In this document: positions 58,401-64,000 of the stretch, piece after piece
Layout of the letters: each line of letters starts with the position of its first letter
Numbering within the stretch: the stretch's first letter is position 1
NCBI GenBank assembly: GCA_019059635.1
Contig: JAGVRJ010000003.1
Coordinates: forward strand, 2,790,001 to 2,854,000
Reading direction: 5' to 3'
From: Proales similis
Taxonomy: Eukaryota > Rotifera > Eurotatoria > Ploima > Proalidae
Length of the DNA: 64,000 nt
Notes under the pieces: model-generated
What the model was told of the DNA's origin: nothing
Seen by the model: the letters and a program-made list of their open reading frames with translations, nothing else
Databases searched by the model: none
Translations under genes and position numbers: made by a program

Positions 58401-60267
58401 CCCCAATGGCCTCACCGACTGTCTATTCGGAATCATGTCCGGCCTCTATTTCAATGGACACTACATCCTGGAGAAGGGCGAGAAGCGCGACGATGTCGGA
58501 ACAGTCGGCTTCAAGTACATTCTGATTGAGATCGATTTGAGCCAGAACCGAACGAGGCCTCTGCTTGCCGACGGCTCGTGTCCACTCGGCTATCTGTTCA
58601 ACAGTGGCCTGTGCGTCTTCCAGATATGCCCGCTGCACTCGGATCAAATATCGGACATTTGTCGATGTTACCAGGGCTATTTCGAGCTGAAAAATCATTG
58701 CGTGAAGCGAAACGAAACCGTGCCGTTGAGTGTGCTGGGAAGCTCGGCCAAGTACATACCAGGCAAGGGACAAGTGGTCACCGAGAGTCCGATCGGCCTT
58801 ATTCTCGGCATCATATCCGGCATTGCCTTGGCTCTGCTGGCAGCTGCGATTGCCGCTCGAAAATGCTCGGACGGTCTTTGCATTCCGGCTCGTCCGGTCA
58901 AGGCCGAAGCGATTGTGACCAAAGTGACTACAACCAACGAGTCGTACGAGGCCAGCAGACGAGAGGCCATTCCTCTGATGCAAAACGAACAATTCTCCAG
59001 AAGAGAGGAGTTCATGCGCGACGAGTTCGGCTACGCGCCTCCGCAGCCAGTTTTCACCCAGTCGGTCAACGAGACCATGGAGATGTACGAGCAAACATTT
59101 GGCGCCGGCCAAGCGCTCGCTATTCAGCAAGCCTCTCACCACGACCTGGCCATGGACTCGTTGTTCTATTCGCAGCAAAACGCGACCGAATACGAACTGA
59201 GCAATGTTACTTGTGTGACCATGACGCCGAACGGCAAATACGCCATAATCGGCCAGTCGGTGGGCAGTCCGCAGATCTGGGACACGATCACTGGTCAGAT
59301 GGTGCGCACCATGGAGGGCACCAGCGTGAACTGCAGCAATCTGGTGCTTGCCTGCAACGGCACTCTACTCATCGGCTTGGCAAACGACGGCACTGGCCTC
59401 GACGAGCACACGCAGTCACTTCAAATGTGGGAGCTGGCCACCGGCAACATGATTCAAATGTCGCATCAGATAAAGTGCTGCGTGTTCACTCTCAGCGCGG
59501 ACACCAACTCGATATTCATGGCTGGCAATCAGCGCTTCGGCAACGGCATCAGCGTCGGCATTCTAGACCTGGTCAGCAACGAGCTCACCAAAGAGATCAA
59601 GTCGGACCCGACAATTTCGTTCGGCGAGAATCCCGAGGCGATTGTGCTCACGCCAGACGAGCGACACGCAGTCGTGGCCTGTCGCGCATTGACCGGCACC
59701 AACTTTGTCGTGTTCGATCTGACCAAATCGAGTGAAATAGCCAACACGCGTAGCATAGCTTTAGACGCAGAGCCGCGATGTCTGTTGGCGCTCACCGCAA
59801 CAGAAATGCTGACCGGCACTCGTGGCGGCCATTTGATCCAGTGGAACATCCTCACATGCAAGCCGACTCTGTCGTTCATTGACCCGAGCGAGTCGCAGGC
59901 GCATGCCGGGCCAGTCAATCAGATCAGCATGTCGAATAGCCGCGAGTTTGTGGTCAGCGCAAGTAGCGACGGCACGGCCAAAGTGTGGGACGCGGCTGGC
60001 AAAACTCTGGTCTCAATTCTGAACGGACACCGAGGCGAAGTGATCTGTGCAAACGTATCGAGCAACGACCTGATAATCACTGGCTCGACCGATCACACCG
60101 TCGGCCTCTGGCGTCTCTTCAGCGGCAGTCAAATATCCGCTATGGCTGTCGGCATGAACGTCATCGAGGTCTACATGAGCAAACACAATCGTAGCATAGT
60201 GGCCATCGGAGAAAAGGACGGCGAACAGCAGCTCCTCATGCTCCGGGTCATAAACGTGCAAAATTGA
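49424..60267 (+). CDS. Giant neurexin/axotactin-like membrane protein with three-finger and WD40-like domains
   Basis: Two exons, 49424-50630 and 50687-60267, encoding 3595 residues, 9.6 kb of it in one exon. A signal peptide (cleavage after STNA) is followed by many laminin-G-like domains, recognised by repeats of DG.LHQL/WHxV and F.GC(L/I) endings, with a Thr/Pro linker (PVPTTPAPVTPAP). Residues 1576-1642 form a three-finger cysteine domain ending KCCSTDYCN, as in BMP/activin receptors. EGF-like modules lie at about 2407-2440 (CANGGACVSGFGRVSCEC) and 2799-2840, and a cysteine-rich stem at about 3032-3077. One membrane helix (ILGIISGIALALLAAAIAA, about 3104-3127) precedes a cytoplasmic tail with WD-like blades at about 3235-3595 (GTAKVWD, HTVGLWRL). 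Domain order suggests the axotactin/neurexin-related group, thus neuronal or epithelial adhesion. AATAAA at 60631-60636. Confidence 0.85.
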
Positions 60268-61286
60268 ATCCACTGAATGTGTTCAACCCTCTCTCTCTCT
60301 CTCTCTAACACACAAGTTTGCCTTAATTTTCACTCCTTTCTATATCTCGCTTTTATCCCTTGCTTGCTCTGTCTCTTTGATGCCGTTTGGTCCAACGAAC
60401 AGTTTTAGACGTTTTCACGCATTTTTCTTCTTCATTTTGCCAACAGAGTTTATTTACAGAAAGAGTTACGCGACAGCACAGTTGACACTTGCAACTGTTT
60501 TAGTTTGTTCTACGCTTACTAGCTTGTTGTCTTGAATTAAAAGAAGAAAGTTCAAGCAAACGCAAAGAGTTTTGCCCGACAAAAGAGTTGGAACAACAAT
60601 CGACATGAGATTCTAATTTATTCGCTGATAAATAAAAACTTGGAAATCGCTTCCCCTCTCTTGACTGAGATAGCCGTGTTTGCCCAAGACAAACGAACGA
60701 GCCAGTGCTAAATGAAGTGATTCTTCGAATCGACTAATGAACTGATCTGAGAGAGAGAGAGAGAGATAAATGAGAAAAATTGATAAATATAGTTTGGTCA
60801 CCGTTGTCATGGTGAACCAACTTTCACAAGCGAACCGTCGCTCTTGGCCTAATCAGACCTCGCAGCCTTGTCTTATCGACTCTTGGCATTTTGATCTTCG
60901 AGTTTAACGACTGTGTCGAACCAATTGTTGTTTTTATCATGTGAGCGAACGGTAGCTATAAAAGCACTATATCGTTTCATAACGATGCGTTTTTCACCAC
61001 AGGGTTCTGTGTTTGAGTTATCTGTGTAAAAGAATCACGCGACGTCATTGAGAGGTAGAGAGCGAATGACAAAAAAAGAGGGCAAAGGGAGGGCCAACGT
61101 GAAATAGACGACAAAAGAAAGAGAATAAGAGCTAGGCAAAATGAGAGTGAAAAGACCAAGCGTGAAGAGAAAATGAGTCCCAAGTGCAGTTGGCTTGAGA
61201 TAAGAGAAAGAAAATAAAGAGCAAAATAGAAAGTTAGCGAAATTAGAGAGCTTGTCAAGAGCAAAGACACAGCGAAAGAGACACAA
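60268..61286. other. Spacer between neurexin-like and LRR-like genes
   Basis: 3' UTR of the upstream gene (CT run at about 60289-60307, AATAAA at 60631-60636), a GA run at about 60749-60764, and purine-rich sequence (61050-61280) before the next ATG, like other 5' regions here. No gene seen. Confidence 0.45.
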
Positions 61287-63767
61287 ATGAGAGATCGGAC
61301 CTGGCGGGCCGCTTTGCTTCTGGCCTTGTGGATATCAACTGCGCAGGCAAGATATTGTCCGGGGTTTGCTAATCGCAATGTCACATGCCACTGCTACCAG
61401 AGTGAATTAACTTGTCTGAGTCAGAGCCAGATTTCGTCGTTCAACTTGTCGACACCAAGCTCTAGCTCTGGCAACAAGTGGAGTCGAATGACGCTTGCTG
61501 CCTTCAGAGTGTGGAACAACAACGTGAGAACGCTGAATGAACAGCTGCTCAGCCTCGGCTCAGTTGAGCTCACGACTAATGCCACTGTCATCGTCCGAAA
61601 TGTGGATCGGATTGATGTTTCGTTCGCCGGCCTTGATTTGAAAAGGCGTGGCGGTGTTGACGCTGAACTGGTGGTGACCAGTGCCAGATTCAATTTTGTA
61701 ATCAATTCAATGCGTATCGATGAGCAAAACTGCAAGGTGCTCGTGCTCGGCCAATCAGCAGCAGTAAACGTATTCAGCGACGTAGCCAAGCTCACGTTGC
61801 TCGCCACCGATTCAAATGTGTACAAAGGCCGATATCCAGCGCCTCTGTGTCCACTGATGCTTCTTGGCAGCTCAGTAAGGGAGCTTGGCGTCAACTACGC
61901 TTTTCCTGGTCGCCCTTTGTTCCTGCCTGTAGACGATAGAATCACTGTGGCCAGTCAACTTGAGCTCATCCGGTTCATGCCTTTTCACTATTTGGCCAAT
62001 CCAGAGTGCAAGATCAATTTCGACAAATATTTCCTTAACGCCAATTACATGGCCAAGTTGACCACAATTGATTTCGGTTTGTGTCAAGTGATGCACATCG
62101 ACGAGGCGGCTCTTCGTGCTCACTCAAAGCTTAAAAACCTCAAATTCAGCCTGCGCCTTTTGAACACGCCCGAGTCAACAGAGTCGAGTTTTCTAGCTCA
62201 AAGCAACAACAAATGGCTGGCCTCAATGAACGCAGCTCTTGGAAAAGTTGATCCCCGGAACCTCTCTCCATCGAACGCCACCTTCATCAAGCAAAATCAC
62301 TTTGAACTCGAGATCGAAACCTATTTCTTGGACCAGATACTGTTAGAGGAACACTTTTGCCGCTTTGCCCATTTCCCACACGACCAGCTGGTGTTTGTTC
62401 GATTCCAGTTGGGCCCAGACCATCCTCCTGCCAAATGCAGCTGCACACTCCTGCATCTGATCAGATACTTCGGACTGATGGAGATCGCCCTCGGTCCACT
62501 GCCCGAGCAGATCCAGCACTGCGCCAACCAGACGCTCATCGACCAGTGCGACCTCGATCGCCGTCTGTCCCAGTGCAACCAAGTCTCGCCCAAGTGCCCG
62601 GAGTCGTGCACCTGCTCGCAGGACGGTCTGATCGAGTGTGTTGGCTTTGATGATTGGGCGAAATTAGACTTTGCCTCGTTTGATTATTCCGAGCCGATCA
62701 GAGAATTACGACTGAAGCCTAAAAACGAGCTTTTGCTTGATGACAAGCTGAGTCTGGTCGGCCTTGAGCTTCTGCCTGCCCTAAGAGTGATCCTTGAAAA
62801 CGTGATTTTGGACACAAGTGCACATGTGTTCGAAAGAATAGGTATTCAATTCGCCGAACTGCGCCTTAAGAAGATTCGTCTGGAGCTGTATTCTTCAGGC
62901 GAACGCCTGGCGCAGTCAAACTGCGACAGACACGCATTAGAAGCATCGCGTCTGTTCAGATCTTTTCGCCGACTAGTTTTGGACAATGTTGCTTATCCAG
63001 CATCGCCAGTTTGTGCATTTGTATTTTCGAATGTGGAACTTGAAGAACTGCGACTAATCGGTCTAAACCAAGCCAATCGACTTAGACTGAGCGCAGATTA
63101 CGACGATCTGCTTTTACCGACGATTCAGCGCGTTTGTATGCTCGACAGCCAGCTGCAGCTCGACTCGGAGCTCTTGGGCATATTCGGCTCCAAGCGCTTG
63201 TCCGAGTTTGTGATCGAACGCAGCTCGATCGAGTCGATTCATCCCAACACATTTGAGCACAGCAATCAGCTCACGCGAATCGAGTTCGGTCTGACAAATG
63301 CGGTCGAATTTGTGAACGGACAAAGCATGGTCTGGCTGTTCAAACTCGAATCGCTCTACAACATTGATTTCAAATTTCCGTTCGAATCGCTTAATTACTC
63401 AGTAACTACCATCTGCGCGTTTCGAGCGCTCGCATCGCCCTCCAACTTTCGCATAATCCATTTCTACCCGCTGCAGAAGAAGGCGGCCAACTCAGTCGAC
63501 TGCGCCTGGTGCATGAAGATTCTCTTCTTTCAAATGTACAAGCTGAACCAAGTGGTCACTGATCTCGACTACAACGACTTTCTGCGTTCAAGCCTCAAAT
63601 GTTATTCGAAGCTTGATGAATTCCTGCCCGGCTGTAAGTTCAACGAATCGGCGCAAAACTGCGGCAGCATGGGCGCTCCCTCTGCGGCCCTCACTCCAAA
63701 GGCCTTTTCAGGCGTAATCTTTTTGCTATTTAGCGTCCTCATCAGACTCGATACTCTCCGCCTCTGA
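61287..63767 (+). CDS. Secreted or GPI-anchored leucine-rich protein of unknown function
   Basis: Intronless, 826 residues. N-terminal signal peptide (LLLALWISTAQA). Two halves each open with a cysteine cluster of the LRRNT kind: CPGF..VTCHCYQSELTC at about residues 24-42, and CPESCTCSQDGLIEC at about 437-451, which fits CPxxCxC closely. The rest is leucine-rich with irregular LRR-like strands (IRELRLKP, FAELRLKKIRL, LEELRLIGL, RLSEFVIERSSIESI, then HPNTFEHSNQLTRIEF). C-terminal cysteines (DCAWC, CKFNES, NCGS) precede a small-residue stretch (GAPSAA) and a final hydrophobic segment (GVIFLLFSVLI), the form of a GPI-attachment signal. Tandem duplication of an LRR ectodomain is inferred. I do not recognise a named orthologue. 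AATAAA at 63794-63799. Confidence 0.8.
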   Translation: MRDRTWRAALLLALWISTAQARYCPGFANRNVTCHCYQSELTCLSQSQISSFNLSTPSSSSGNKWSRMTLAAFRVWNNNVRTLNEQLLSLGSVELTTNATVIVRNVDRIDVSFAGLDLKRRGGVDAELVVTSARFNFVINSMRIDEQNCKVLVLGQSAAVNVFSDVAKLTLLATDSNVYKGRYPAPLCPLMLLGSSVRELGVNYAFPGRPLFLPVDDRITVASQLELIRFMPFHYLANPECKINFDKYFLNANYMAKLTTIDFGLCQVMHIDEAALRAHSKLKNLKFSLRLLNTPESTESSFLAQSNNKWLASMNAALGKVDPRNLSPSNATFIKQNHFELEIETYFLDQILLEEHFCRFAHFPHDQLVFVRFQLGPDHPPAKCSCTLLHLIRYFGLMEIALGPLPEQIQHCANQTLIDQCDLDRRLSQCNQVSPKCPESCTCSQDGLIECVGFDDWAKLDFASFDYSEPIRELRLKPKNELLLDDKLSLVGLELLPALRVILENVILDTSAHVFERIGIQFAELRLKKIRLELYSSGERLAQSNCDRHALEASRLFRSFRRLVLDNVAYPASPVCAFVFSNVELEELRLIGLNQANRLRLSADYDDLLLPTIQRVCMLDSQLQLDSELLGIFGSKRLSEFVIERSSIESIHPNTFEHSNQLTRIEFGLTNAVEFVNGQSMVWLFKLESLYNIDFKFPFESLNYSVTTICAFRALASPSNFRIIHFYPLQKKAANSVDCAWCMKILFFQMYKLNQVVTDLDYNDFLRSSLKCYSKLDEFLPGCKFNESAQNCGSMGAPSAALTPKAFSGVIFLLFSVLIRLDTLRL

Positions 63768-64000
63768 TTCTCGCGCGCGTCTCATACCAAGCAAATAAAA
63801 TTCCTTGAATCTTCATTCTCAATTCTTCCTCATTCATTCTCTCATCAGAATTAATTAATTCTTCATTTCACAGTTAATTTTCAAGAAATCAAATCGGCTG
63901 TTCACATCCACGTCCATTAGACTGTCACTAATCTAAACAGGAACGAATAAAATCAAAGATCTCGTCTTTCACCCAGCGATTAGGAATACTCACATTTAAT
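63768..64000. other. 3' UTR and downstream sequence
   Basis: Poly(A) signals AATAAA at 63794-63799 and 63946-63951. No gene seen before the window ends. Confidence 0.5.

Noticed and set aside
60801-60835. Second X-box-like sequence (GTTGTCATGGTGAAC)
   Set aside because: The right half-site does not fit RRNRAC, and there is no ciliary gene next to it.

Overview
The window is nuclear DNA of a small-genome invertebrate animal, most likely a protostome. Every conserved gene is a metazoan orthologue. Introns are almost all 55-70 bp with ordinary GT-AG borders, many genes have none (GPCR, HIBCH, CHMP7, the vWA genes and the last gene), intergenic spaces are short outside two 'deserts', and no transposon is recognisable. 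GA/CT runs are frequent around 5' ends. A KIF28-type kinesin, an EFHC protein and a FAM81 protein suggest an animal with ciliated or flagellated cells. I cannot name the species.

Layout. 1-2436: the 3' end of an unidentified gene, then Rab2 (+). 4764-5960: a rhodopsin-type GPCR (+), tail to tail with a FAM81-like coiled-coil gene (-, 6466-7875). 8455-11300: SUCLG2 (-) head to head with CLNS1A/pICln (+). 11657-17420: a tight run of plus-strand housekeeping genes, COG3, HIBCH and CHMP7. 17743-23794: a lineage-specific cluster of zinc-ribbon/von Willebrand A proteins, made of two full genes in inverted orientation and a truncated third copy between them. 24022-25040: DPM1 (+), tail to tail with a 17-exon KIF28-like kinesin (-, 25285-29101), itself head to head with EFHC (+, 29732-32402). 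33154-37571: a Na+-coupled bicarbonate transporter of the SLC4 family (-, 5' end unresolved). 40605-43963: puromycin-sensitive aminopeptidase (-). 44352-49423: a gene-poor, repeat-rich stretch. 49424-60267: a two-exon, 3595-residue neurexin/axotactin-like membrane protein. 61287-63767: an intronless secreted or GPI-anchored leucine-rich protein.

Most genes do unrelated housekeeping work: trafficking (Rab2, COG3, CHMP7), mitochondrial metabolism (SUCLG2, HIBCH), glycosylation (DPM1), snRNP assembly (pICln), ion transport (SLC4) and peptide trimming (NPEPPS). The kinesin/EFHC pair is the clearest functional unit: two predicted ciliary genes share a 630-bp spacer holding a palindromic RFX X-box-like site.

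Most notable points: (1) the vWA inverted duplication, with patchwork identity suggesting gene conversion; (2) two homologous 97-nt exons in the aminopeptidase that can only be used one at a time, next to the GAMEN substrate-binding motif; (3) in the giant neurexin-like protein, a TGF-beta/BMP-receptor-type three-finger domain between LamG domains and a WD40-like cytoplasmic tail. Exon borders were placed by eye from splice consensus, frame and remembered family sequences; no alignment software was run.
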